A stretch of 6,371 nucleotides of DNA from the NCBI GenBank assembly GCA_905211185.1, contig CAJLZR010000050.1, positions 1 through 6,371 on the forward strand, in the 5' to 3' direction. Below, piece by piece: positions 1-6,026 of the stretch. The stretch is from an uncultured Oscillospiraceae bacterium. GTDB taxonomy: Bacteria > Bacillota_A > Clostridia > Oscillospirales > Acutalibacteraceae. Positions within the stretch are counted from its first letter, which is position 1, and the number at the start of each line of letters is the position of its first letter. Position numbers and translations under genes: made by a program. Below the pieces are notes generated by a model. That model made no database searches and was not told the DNA's origin. It saw nothing but the letters and a program-made list of their open reading frames with translations.

Positions 1-762
1 TGATGAAAAAAAGCCTGGGGATAGCAGATATAAGTCCGCAAAAAGCATCGAAGATATAATAAAAGAAAAAAGCTTGAGCTCGATTCCAGAAGGCCTCTGA
101 CTCAAGGCGAAATGGAGCGCCTCAATGAAGAATTTATTGTTGAATATACATATAATTCCAACGCAATAGAGGGCAGCACCTTGACGCTCTGAGAAACCGA
201 TATGGTTCTGCGAGGTCTCACGATTGACCAAAAGCCCCTTAAAGAGCATATGGAGGCCGTCGGACATAAGGAAGCTTTTGAGTTTGTAAGTGGCTTGGTA
301 AAAGATAATGCACCTTTGACGGAAAGCGTTATAAAGCAAATTCATTACTTGGTTTTGGCGGATAAAAAAGACGACCGTGGAGTTTATCGGAGAGTTCCCG
401 TGAAAATTTTGGGCGCAAAGCATGAACCTGTTCAGCCGTATTTGATACAACCTCAAATGGAAGAACTTCTTAAAAATTACAATGAAAGCAAAGAAGAAAT
501 AATAGGAAAACTTGCACGATTTCACATTGAATTTGAAGGTATACATCCGTTTATTGACGGTAACGGCAGAACCGGGAGATTACTTGTAAACCTTGAGCTT
601 ATGAAAGCAGGTTTTCCACCGATTGATATTAAATTCACAGATAGAGTCTCTTATTATAACGCATTTGACGCTTATCACGAAAAACATAATCTCTCCCCTA
701 TGAAAAAACTTTTTGCGTCATACATTAAGGAGCGTTTGGATGACTATTTATCTATTACTTGA
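1..762 (+). pseudogene. Fic-family protein with N-terminal DNA-binding segment, disrupted, 5' end off window
   Basis: Fic proteins usually transfer AMP from ATP onto a hydroxyl side chain of a target protein. The catalytic motif HPFIDGNGRTGR is intact at 544-579, and a typical flap region (GAKHEPVQP) precedes it. The reading is broken twice. Bases 2-70 read in frame 2 as DEKKPGDSRYKSAKSIED and so on, which resembles the end of the helix-turn-helix domain fused to many clostridial Fic proteins. The conserved continuation LELDSRRPL is in frame 1, implying loss of one A in the A-run at 66-71. Frame 1 then meets TGA at 190-192, where homologues typically have Arg (TLTL-R-ET). The inhibitory-helix motif SNAIEG (S-x-x-x-E-G) lies just before this stop. 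An ATG at 202 could restart translation and give 186 residues containing the whole Fic core, but only a weak GAGAAA precedes it. Ends with TGA at 760-762. Family assignment is sure; loss of function is likely but not proven. Confidence 0.85.
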
Positions 763-795
763 AAAATAAAAACTTGCGCCTCCCTTTCCGGCAAC
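762..795 (-). terminator. Weak candidate intrinsic terminator of the rlmD-GNAT operon
   Basis: Read on the minus strand, TTGCC and GGCGCAA form an imperfect short stem (a TTGC/GCAA core, then a C-G pair across one bulged base) around a purine-rich loop. It is followed at once by GTTTTTATTTTT. It lies 50-80 bases past the GNAT stop, where an operon terminator would be expected between convergent genes. The stem is short and bulged, so this is only a candidate. Confidence 0.3.
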
Positions 796-842
796 TAACT
801 ATATTTTACTTGCATAGCCGCTAACCCCTAAATAAAACCGTA

Positions 843-1349
843 TTATTTTCTAACAAGGGCATACATTTTCATATCAACAACATTGCCACATTTCACAGCA
901 TTGCTTTTTAATGTTCCCTCATACGTAAAGCCTGCCTTTTCCAAGACTCTGCACGAGGCTATGTTATGGGCAAAAGGCTCTGCATATATACGAATAATGT
1001 CCGTATGCTCAAACACGTACTGACAAACCTGTTTAATTGCACTTGTCATATAACCATTTCCCCAATAGGGCTCTCCAATATAGTAACCCATTTCAGCCGT
1101 ACGAAAATGTATATTATCTTGGCGAAACACTCCTATGCTCCCAATCACTTCACCATCTAACGTTATTGCAAATGCACATGTGCTATTTTTATCTGACGAT
1201 AACATTGCCCGAATAAAATTTTCTGCATCTTGCTCTGTATACGGATACGGTAAGCCATCCCTCAAATTATTTAACACCTTCGGATTATTCAAATTTGCCG
1301 CAAGCGCAAATTTATCATCAATTTTCCATTTTCTTATTGACAGATTCAT
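843..1349 (-). CDS. GNAT-family N-acetyltransferase, RimJ/RimL type
   Basis: A 168-residue cytoplasmic acetyltransferase of the GNAT fold, using acetyl-CoA to acetylate an amine. RimJ/RimL relatives modify protein N-termini or small-molecule amines; the substrate cannot be read from the sequence. Visible marks are the N-terminal strand LSIRKWKIDD, the segment EMGYYIGEPYWGNGY at residues 86-100 containing the acetyl-CoA pyrophosphate-binding loop (W96-G-N-G99), and the C-terminal motif NIASCRVLEKAGF at 129-141, typical of this subfamily. The length is normal. The ATG at 1349-1347 is chosen because GGAGGGG lies 4 bases upstream at 1354-1360 and because it overlaps the rlmD stop as ATGA. The site lies inside the end of rlmD, so translation is probably coupled to it. 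A functional link to rRNA methylation is not established; the pairing may simply be shared transcription. Confidence 0.9.
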   Translation of the reverse strand: MNLSIRKWKIDDKFALAANLNNPKVLNNLRDGLPYPYTEQDAENFIRAMLSSDKNSTCAFAITLDGEVIGSIGVFRQDNIHFRTAEMGYYIGEPYWGNGYMTSAIKQVCQYVFEHTDIIRIYAEPFAHNIASCRVLEKAGFTYEGTLKSNAVKCGNVVDMKMYALVRK

Positions 1350-2731
1350 TTTTCCCCTCCGCAACGCTCAAATTTACTATTACTTGTCATCAATGCTATC
1401 GTCTCAACATGACCGGTTCTGGGAAATAGATCTATAGGTATAACTGAGCGTAAACTATAAGATTCACTGCATAATATCTTAATATCTCTGGCTAGCGTGC
1501 AAGGATTACAAGAAATATATAATATCTTTTCGGGATTTATTTTGATTATAGAATCTATTAATTTACCACTACACCCTTTTCTCGGAGGATCAACAATTAT
1601 AGCATTTACATCTTTAATATAATTTAGAATATTATCCGATACATCGGAAACATCACTGCATATAAACTTAGAATTACCGATATTATTAATTTCAGAATTC
1701 TTTATAGCGTTTTCGACGGCCTGTTTAACAATTTCAATACCTAATAATTCATTCACATCCGAAGCCATAGTAAGGCCAATAGTGCCAATACCGCAGTAAA
1801 GATCTACAATATTGTCATTGCTTTTTAAATCAAGAACCTTTTTTGCAGTGCTATACATTATTTCCGTCTGATCATGATTAATCTGATAAAATGAAAGTGG
1901 CGAGATATTAAATCTGGTATCACACAAAACATCCTGAATAAATTCTTTTCCAAAAATAATTTTAATTTCTTCTCCCAAAATAACATTTGTGATTTTACGA
2001 TTAACATTAAGGCATATACTTTTAATATTTTTAAATTTACCGGTCATATGCCTTACAAAAACATCTTTATAAGGTATACTTTCTCCATTTATAACCAAAC
2101 ACAACATAATTTCATTTGTAACCTTGGCATGCCGTAAATATATATGTCTTATTAAACCCTTATTTGTAGTTTCATTATAAGGAGCAATATTATAAGTTTC
2201 CATCCATTTCTTAATTTCTGATATTATCCTATCAAACTCTCTATGATGCAACTTGCATTCTGAAAATTCAACCACATTGTGACTGTGTGAACTAAAAAAT
2301 CCGGATATAATCTTTTCATCGCTGCCATATCTTACCGGCACTTGCGCCTTATTACGATAATGATTAATTTCTTTCGCTCCGATAATATCACTAATATTAA
2401 AATTGTTAATACCGGCAAATTTAGATAAAGAATCCTTTATAAACTTAGATTTTATACGTAATTCTTCGTCATACGAAATGTGTCTAAAAACACATCCTCC
2501 GCATTTATAGTAACAATCGCAATCAACGTCTATTCTATGCATAGACTTTTCCAAAATTCTTTCAATTTTCGCAAATACGTAGTCTTTTTTTACTTTTAAA
2601 ATCTTTACAATAAGTTTATCGCCAACTGCGGCATAAGGCACAAACACAACTATTCCGTTATATCGTGCTATACCTTTCCCGTCCAAAGAAACATCTTCTA
2701 TTAAAACTTCTATTAAATCATTCTTTTTCAT
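1346..2731 (-). CDS. rlmD: 23S rRNA (uracil-C5)-methyltransferase, RlmD/RlmCD (RumA) family
   Basis: SAM-dependent methyltransferase that makes 5-methyluridine in 23S rRNA: U1939 in E. coli RlmD, both U747 and U1939 in B. subtilis RlmCD. Which specificity applies cannot be read here. The 461-residue product shows the full family order. A TRAM RNA-binding domain spans about residues 3-60. Fe-S cluster cysteines are C71, C77 and C80 (C-x5-C-G-G-C), with C159 as the likely fourth. The SAM-binding motif VDLYCGIGTIGL is at 309-320, and VDPPRKGC is at 380-387. ISCNP at 406-410 carries the nucleophile C408, and GHVET lies near the C-terminus. ATG at 2731-2729 is preferred over the in-frame TTG at 2755 because GAGGGG sits 3 bases upstream and the TRAM domain begins right after it. 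It is the first gene of a two-gene operon with the GNAT gene. Its codons are noticeably more AT-rich than those of the flanking GNAT and Fic genes. Confidence 0.95.
   Translation of the reverse strand: MKKNDLIEVLIEDVSLDGKGIARYNGIVVFVPYAAVGDKLIVKILKVKKDYVFAKIERILEKSMHRIDVDCDCYYKCGGCVFRHISYDEELRIKSKFIKDSLSKFAGINNFNISDIIGAKEINHYRNKAQVPVRYGSDEKIISGFFSSHSHNVVEFSECKLHHREFDRIISEIKKWMETYNIAPYNETTNKGLIRHIYLRHAKVTNEIMLCLVINGESIPYKDVFVRHMTGKFKNIKSICLNVNRKITNVILGEEIKIIFGKEFIQDVLCDTRFNISPLSFYQINHDQTEIMYSTAKKVLDLKSNDNIVDLYCGIGTIGLTMASDVNELLGIEIVKQAVENAIKNSEINNIGNSKFICSDVSDVSDNILNYIKDVNAIIVDPPRKGCSGKLIDSIIKINPEKILYISCNPCTLARDIKILCSESYSLRSVIPIDLFPRTGHVETIALMTSNSKFERCGGEK
1354..1360 (-). promoter_or_regulatory. 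Ribosome binding site of the GNAT gene inside the end of rlmD
   Basis: GGAGGGG on the minus strand, 4 bases before ATG 1349. It encodes part of the last residues of RlmD (CGGEK). The TGA of rlmD and the ATG of the GNAT gene share bases, so ribosomes ending rlmD can start the next gene directly. Confidence 0.75.
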
Positions 2732-2775
2732 TTTCCCCTCAAAACACAGACACAAAAACAGTAATACAGAAAATG

Positions 2776-2804
2776 ATTACACTTAAAGCCTTGTTTAATA
2801 TCAA
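2776..2804 (-). promoter_or_regulatory. Candidate sigma-A promoter of rlmD (proximal)
   Basis: On the minus strand a -35 box TTGATA (2804-2799, 5 of 6 to consensus) and a -10 box TGTAAT (2781-2776, 5 of 6) are separated by exactly 17 bases. Transcription would start near 2769, giving a leader of about 38 bases before the rlmD ATG. The -35 box lies in the middle of the inverted repeat at 2786-2817. Confidence 0.6.
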
Positions 2805-2817
2805 CTAAACAAAGCTT
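2786..2817. repeat. Near-perfect inverted repeat over the rlmD -35 region (operator candidate)
   Basis: Left arm 2786-2797 (AAGCcTTGTTTA) and right arm 2806-2817 (TAAACAAaGCTT) pair at 11 of 12 positions around an 8-base centre. The centre contains most of the -35 box of the proximal rlmD promoter. The position over a promoter, and the absence of a following T-run, favour a repressor-binding site rather than a terminator. No regulator is encoded nearby, so this is inference from symmetry and position. Confidence 0.5.
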
Positions 2818-2914
2818 ATAAACTTTACGATAACTCAAAGTGCAAAAAATCCGGCATTAGCTGTCTTCCATATACTTACAATCAACTTAATCTAATGAGC
2901 TCCAACTATATGCG

Positions 2915-2943
2915 ATTATATCACATTACAGAACATAACACAA
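2915..2943 (-). promoter_or_regulatory. Candidate distal promoter, minus strand, extended -10
   Basis: On the minus strand TTGTGT (2943-2938) and TATAAT (2920-2915) are spaced by 17 bases, and TGA immediately before TATAAT makes an extended -10 (TGnTATAAT). It would start transcription near 2908 and read through about 175 untranslated bases into rlmD. Because the proximal promoter also looks good, this may be a second start for the same operon. Confidence 0.5.
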
Positions 2944-3157
2944 TTTGACATTTAATTCCTCTATTTGCGTTTTTCGCCATGATTAACCACAATATAGTCC
3001 ACATTAATAGGCCCGTATGTGCCGGCCTTTCGCCGCATGCGTTATAATACAAAGGTTTAAAAATTTTGATTTTCAAGTTCATACAAACAGCTACGAAAAT
3101 GATATAAATTGCAAATTTAACTGTGAGAAAGCATAAAGTTCAGTAAAGATTTCAAGT

Positions 3158-3410
3158 TTACGCTCCGTTTTCTTTAGAATCAGCTGATTCTGCGATCTCA
3201 CTGAGTTTTTTCCGATATCTTTTGTTGATAAAATTAAGTTTATAATCAGCAATCAAAGCTGGAGACAAACTTCGACTTAATGCGTATTTCACAATAGCAT
3301 CGTCTTTACTCACACATAGTACTGACCTTTCACTTGGTTTTTCGTTTTATTTTTTACATCTCTATCGAGCACCTCAAGATAAAAGTTAAGTTAGCCCAAG
3401 CCATGACCTC
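3158..3410 (-). pseudogene. C-terminal relic of a DUF1016/YhcG-type PDDEXK nuclease gene
   Basis: Reading the minus strand from about 3410 down to a TAA at 3160-3158 gives pieces that match my memory of the DUF1016 (YhcG) C-terminal half. First comes LNFYLEVLDRDVKNK; then, after a one-base shift, NEKPSERSVLCVSKDDA; then IVKYALSRSLSPALIADY and a basic tail ending KENGA. Family members carry a PDDEXK nuclease fold and often sit in mobile or defence regions; their precise role is unclear. The reading is broken by TAA just before LNFYL, where homologues commonly have Gln or Lys, so CAA to TAA is a simple explanation, and by a missing A near 3347-3352. No start codon or N-terminal domain is visible, so only about 80 codons remain. 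The upstream edge coincides with the metallopeptidase promoter, suggesting a junction there. Assignment is from memory of the family, not a search. Confidence 0.65.
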
Positions 3411-3433
3411 ATTTATTAAATATGTGTTATAAT
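3403..3433 (+). promoter_or_regulatory. Candidate promoter of the metallopeptidase gene, extended -10
   Basis: TGTTATAAT at 3425-3433 is a perfect extended -10 (TG-n-TATAAT). The upstream -35 is poor: ATGACC at 3403-3408 matches TTGACA at only four positions with a 19-base spacer, which an extended -10 tolerates. Transcription would start near 3440, leaving a leader of about 95 bases. Confidence 0.5.
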
Positions 3434-3523
3434 ATTAAATATAAAAGTTTGTGTCCACCAGACTATATTGAACTTGCAAAGAAAAGAAAAAAATTTAACA
3501 GAAAAGGATCCAGAAAATGTTTC

Positions 3524-3530
3524 AGGAGGA
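3524..3530 (+). promoter_or_regulatory. Ribosome binding site fixing the metallopeptidase start
   Basis: AGGAGGA lies 3 bases before ATG 3534. It selects this ATG over the in-frame TTG at 3468, and the protein then begins directly with a signal peptide. Confidence 0.8.
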
Positions 3531-3533
3531 ATT

Positions 3534-4499
3534 ATGAACAGAAAATTAGCGGCAAGCGTCCTTACAGTTTTGTCAGTTTTGACAGCATCAAGTAACCTCG
3601 CAAAAGCCAATGGAACCAGGTATTTACCAACAGTAACTTCTCAGCGTGAAGTGAAAAATCAAAACATGAACTCTAAAACAACTAAGGCGCACGCAATAGA
3701 AGATATAAATTATGCTTTGCGAGTGATTAAAGATATACGAGCATCATCAGTCAAAAAACTTCCCAATGAAGTTATAAATCCAGCAAAAATCGAAATTAAA
3801 ACCTTAAAAAACAAAGTAAATGTTGTCGATGAAGGAAAAAATTACGAACACTTTGAAACAAAACATTTTGACGTTATCTATCCTAAAGACAGCAAAGAAC
3901 AGTGCGAACAAATTTTGAAAAAACTTGAAGAAAGCTACGATAAAGTAACTAATGATTTGAAAGTCAAAGTAGATAAAAAAACCAAAATAAAACTTTTCAA
4001 AACTAAAGATGATTTTCATAAAAGTATAGGCTGTTATGGAACTTCACTATCAAACTGGGTAAATGGCACAGGTGGTGACGGATTTATTAAAACTCACCTT
4101 GAACTTACTCCCGGGAGAATAAAACAAATACTCGTTCATGAATTCACTCATATTGCAGTAGAAAATATAAACAAAGGACATATTCCGTTTATCTTTAATG
4201 ACGGAATTGCGACTTATGAAGCAAATCAAACGTGGCTAAAAGAAAACTTCGAAAAACATTTAAACGAATATATCGAAAGCGGAAAACAGTTGCCCACTCA
4301 GCCTGATTGGTTAATAAAATATCCCCAAAGTCCAACGGGGTATGAACTCGCGTACTCTTTTACAGAATTTATAGTCAAAAATTACGGATATGACAAAATG
4401 ATAGAACTTTTGAAAACAGACTATCAGAATAACAAATTTGATTTTGAAAGCGTGAATGAAATCTATTCAAAGTGGAAAACTTCAGTATTAAATCACTAA
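3534..4499 (+). CDS. Secreted HExxH zinc metallopeptidase, peptidase-MA-like
   Basis: A 321-residue exported protein. Residues 1-25 form a clear signal peptide: basic start MNRK, hydrophobic core LAASVLTVLSVLTA, cleavage predicted after AKA at residue 25. There is no lipobox and no C-terminal anchor, so release to the outside is expected. A linker rich in Lys, Asn and Thr leads to a domain from about residue 104 (YEHFETKHFDVIYP), the usual opening of MA-like gluzincin peptidases. The zinc site is HEFTH at 202-206, with catalytic E203. It is followed by FNDGIATYE at 221-229, which occupies the place of the usual NEG(L/I)A motif. Here Asp223 replaces the expected glutamate ligand; Glu229 is an alternative. 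The C-terminal helices (YELAYSFTEFIVKNYGYDKM) fit the family. The substrate is unknown. The gene is first in line before the calpain-like gene, 74 bases apart, same strand. Its last part is echoed by a relic at 6027-6103. The family is fairly sure; activity is not. Confidence 0.85.
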   Translation: MNRKLAASVLTVLSVLTASSNLAKANGTRYLPTVTSQREVKNQNMNSKTTKAHAIEDINYALRVIKDIRASSVKKLPNEVINPAKIEIKTLKNKVNVVDEGKNYEHFETKHFDVIYPKDSKEQCEQILKKLEESYDKVTNDLKVKVDKKTKIKLFKTKDDFHKSIGCYGTSLSNWVNGTGGDGFIKTHLELTPGRIKQILVHEFTHIAVENINKGHIPFIFNDGIATYEANQTWLKENFEKHLNEYIESGKQLPTQPDWLIKYPQSPTGYELAYSFTEFIVKNYGYDKMIELLKTDYQNNKFDFESVNEIYSKWKTSVLNH

Positions 4500-4505
4500 A
4501 AATCA

Positions 4506-4531
4506 TTGACATTATATATAATGGGTATAAA
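4506..4531 (+). promoter_or_regulatory. Possible weak promoter before the calpain-like gene
   Basis: A perfect TTGACA at 4506-4511 is followed by TATAAT at 4517-4522 and TATAAA at 4526-4531, but the spacers are 5 and 14 bases, not 16-18. The elements may be chance in AT-rich DNA. Alternatively the calpain-like gene is transcribed with the metallopeptidase, since no terminator separates them. Confidence 0.25.
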
Positions 4532-4558
4532 TTCGAATATTTTAGATCTGATTTTTAT

Positions 4559-4569
4559 AGGAAGGTGAT
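4559..4569 (+). promoter_or_regulatory. Very strong ribosome binding site of the calpain-like gene
   Basis: AGGAAGGTGAT matches the full anti-Shine-Dalgarno complement AAGGAGGTGAT at all but one or two positions and ends 4 bases before ATG 4574. This decides the start against the in-frame GTG at 4472, which overlaps the end of the metallopeptidase gene. Confidence 0.75.
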
Positions 4570-4573
4570 TATT

Positions 4574-5992
4574 ATGAGTATTAAACAGGAAGTCAAAAGG
4601 GCTTTTGACAAGTGGGAAAAAGGAAAAACAAAAATAGGTTTCGATTCAAAAAAATACAAAGACGTAAATTCAAAAGTTGAAACTTTGAAAAGGGATTTAT
4701 CGCCTTTTGCGGATAGATTTGAAGATCGAATTCTCGACAACAAGGACTCTGCCGCTGAAATGGCACAGGATGTATATAACGATATAAGGGATAATTTTGT
4801 AAAGAAAATTGCGCAATGCAGAAATGAAATTTTTTCAACTTATCCAGGATTAAAAGATGCAGGATTATATGGTATTTTAAATGATATGGAACATAACTTT
4901 GCGGACTCGAAAAATCTATATCATTTTTTCAGCGAGGAATTTAAACTAATGCACGGAAAAATAGAAGCCAATGATGACAATGAAACAAAAACCGCACAAT
5001 TGATACTTAATCTCTTTGCAAATTTATTTGCCGCCATGGCAAATGAATTAATGATTACCGAAAAGATGTTAGCTAAAGATGATAAGTATTTTTATGACGA
5101 AAACAACAGTTGGCTCATATCAAAAATATATAGATATCTGTGGCCGGATGCTTGGCGAGTAATGAGGGAGAAATACGATAAGCATACAGTTGAATCTGTA
5201 CCAAGTAAACTAAAAATATTTCCTCAAGGGAAACCTTTGCCAAAAGAAGTTAAACAAGGTTTTATAGGTGACTGTTACTTAATGGCGGCACTGATAGGTT
5301 TAGCAAAGAAGAATCCAAAATCTATTGAGAAATGTTTTGTTCAAGGGCTTGAAAATATAGAGAATCTGAACGATATTGACATAAGATTTTTCTGTAAAGA
5401 AGCAGACGAAGACTTTCCGCTACAGGCAGAAAAATCTGTAATAATAACCGTAAACAAAGAAAAAGTTATCGATTCGGGAGCTATTAAAAGCGGCGCTCTT
5501 TGGCCAAAATTAATCGAAAAAGCCTTTACGGTATATAAGGCAAAGGGTTATTACAGTAAGCTTCATAAAAGTGTTAATAATGCTAAACTTGATAGTGGAG
5601 CCGCAAGATACGTTTCATTTGCAATCACTGGAAAGCGTCCAATTATGTTAAGCAACGCCGGTATCTCGCTCGGAGGACATATAGATTGTAGAAAGGCAGA
5701 TGTTGTGCCTCAATTAAAAACATGGCTGAAAAAAGGAAGGCTAGCTTCATGCGTTTTCGAAAAAAATATTGGAATAACAGATGCTAAAAAGGGCGATAAA
5801 ATAACTTTAATTTCCAACCATGAGTATACAATTGTCGGTATTGATGAGTCAAAAAAATATGTTCGATTGATTAATCCTTGGAAGGCCGGTGGACGTTCAG
5901 TGGAAAACAGTCCTAAAAGCAAAGAGGGCGGACACATCGCCATTAGTTTTGAAGATTTTGAGAACTATGTGTATTCAGTGGATGTCTTATAG
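4574..5992 (+). CDS. Calpain-like cysteine protease (peptidase family C2)
   Basis: A 472-residue protein with the calpain papain-like catalytic core in its C-terminal half. Core motifs are KQGFIGDCYLMAAL at 227-240, with oxyanion Gln228 and nucleophile Cys234; ALWPKLIEKAF at 308-318, a calpain hallmark; NHEYTIVGI at 415-423 with catalytic His416; and VRLINPW at 430-436 with catalytic Asn434 and the conserved Trp436. The order, the spacing and the closing segment (GGHIAISFEDFENYV) all fit an intact enzyme. Residues 1-220 are charged and apparently mostly helical and match nothing I know; they could be a targeting, inhibitory or partner-binding region. No signal peptide, membrane segment, C2-like or EF-hand domain is visible, so calcium control by the animal mechanism is not suggested, and the protein is cytosolic or exported by a non-Sec route. 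It follows the secreted metallopeptidase by 74 bases. Its substrate is unknown. Bacterial calpain-like proteases are known but little characterised. Confidence 0.88.
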   Translation: MSIKQEVKRAFDKWEKGKTKIGFDSKKYKDVNSKVETLKRDLSPFADRFEDRILDNKDSAAEMAQDVYNDIRDNFVKKIAQCRNEIFSTYPGLKDAGLYGILNDMEHNFADSKNLYHFFSEEFKLMHGKIEANDDNETKTAQLILNLFANLFAAMANELMITEKMLAKDDKYFYDENNSWLISKIYRYLWPDAWRVMREKYDKHTVESVPSKLKIFPQGKPLPKEVKQGFIGDCYLMAALIGLAKKNPKSIEKCFVQGLENIENLNDIDIRFFCKEADEDFPLQAEKSVIITVNKEKVIDSGAIKSGALWPKLIEKAFTVYKAKGYYSKLHKSVNNAKLDSGAARYVSFAITGKRPIMLSNAGISLGGHIDCRKADVVPQLKTWLKKGRLASCVFEKNIGITDAKKGDKITLISNHEYTIVGIDESKKYVRLINPWKAGGRSVENSPKSKEGGHIAISFEDFENYVYSVDVL

Positions 5993-6026
5993 TATATACC
6001 AAATATTGCCGCATTATTGTTTTAAC

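Larger units (their letters stand above)
2732..3157. other. Non-coding interval between rlmD and the DUF1016 relic
   Basis: About 425 bases with no convincing gene. It holds the two minus-strand promoter candidates and the dyad listed separately, then an AT-rich stretch in which I see no RNA gene, riboswitch or insertion-sequence end. A 25-codon minus-strand reading frame at 2961-3038 (beginning MRRKAGTYGPINVDY) lacks a ribosome binding site; it may be chance or a gene remnant. A short GC-rich inverted repeat, AGGCC at 3009-3013 with GGCCT at 3024-3028, is not followed by a T-run. Confidence 0.5.

Noticed and set aside
66..73. Programmed -1 frameshift at the A-run in the Fic gene
   Set aside because: The zero-frame codons are GAA AAA AGC, not the canonical A-AAA-AAG heptamer, and the shifted frame runs into TGA at 190 anyway.
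190..192. TGA recoded as a sense codon in the Fic gene
   Set aside because: TGA acts as a genuine stop for rlmD, no in-frame TGA occurs in the other intact genes, and a frameshift upstream also breaks the Fic reading, so a nonsense mutation is simpler.
2945..2950. Perfect TTGACA on the plus strand
   Set aside because: No -10 box at a workable distance; the bases lie next to the minus-strand promoter in AT-rich DNA.
3009..3028. GC-rich inverted repeat AGGCC / GGCCT as a terminator
   Set aside because: Five-base stem with a ten-base loop and no T-run on either strand.
3043..3048. Perfect TATAAT on the plus strand
   Set aside because: No acceptable -35 box at 16-18 bases upstream, no TG extension, and no gene follows on the plus strand for nearly 500 bases.
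3176..3191. Perfect 16-base palindrome AGAATCAGCTGATTCT
   Set aside because: It lies inside the DUF1016 relic coding sequence, has no loop for a hairpin and no promoter context; chance is likely.
4472..4573. GTG start at 4472 for the calpain-like protein, overlapping the metallopeptidase gene
   Set aside because: No ribosome binding site there, whereas a near-perfect one precedes ATG 4574; the extra 34 residues look like translated intergenic DNA.
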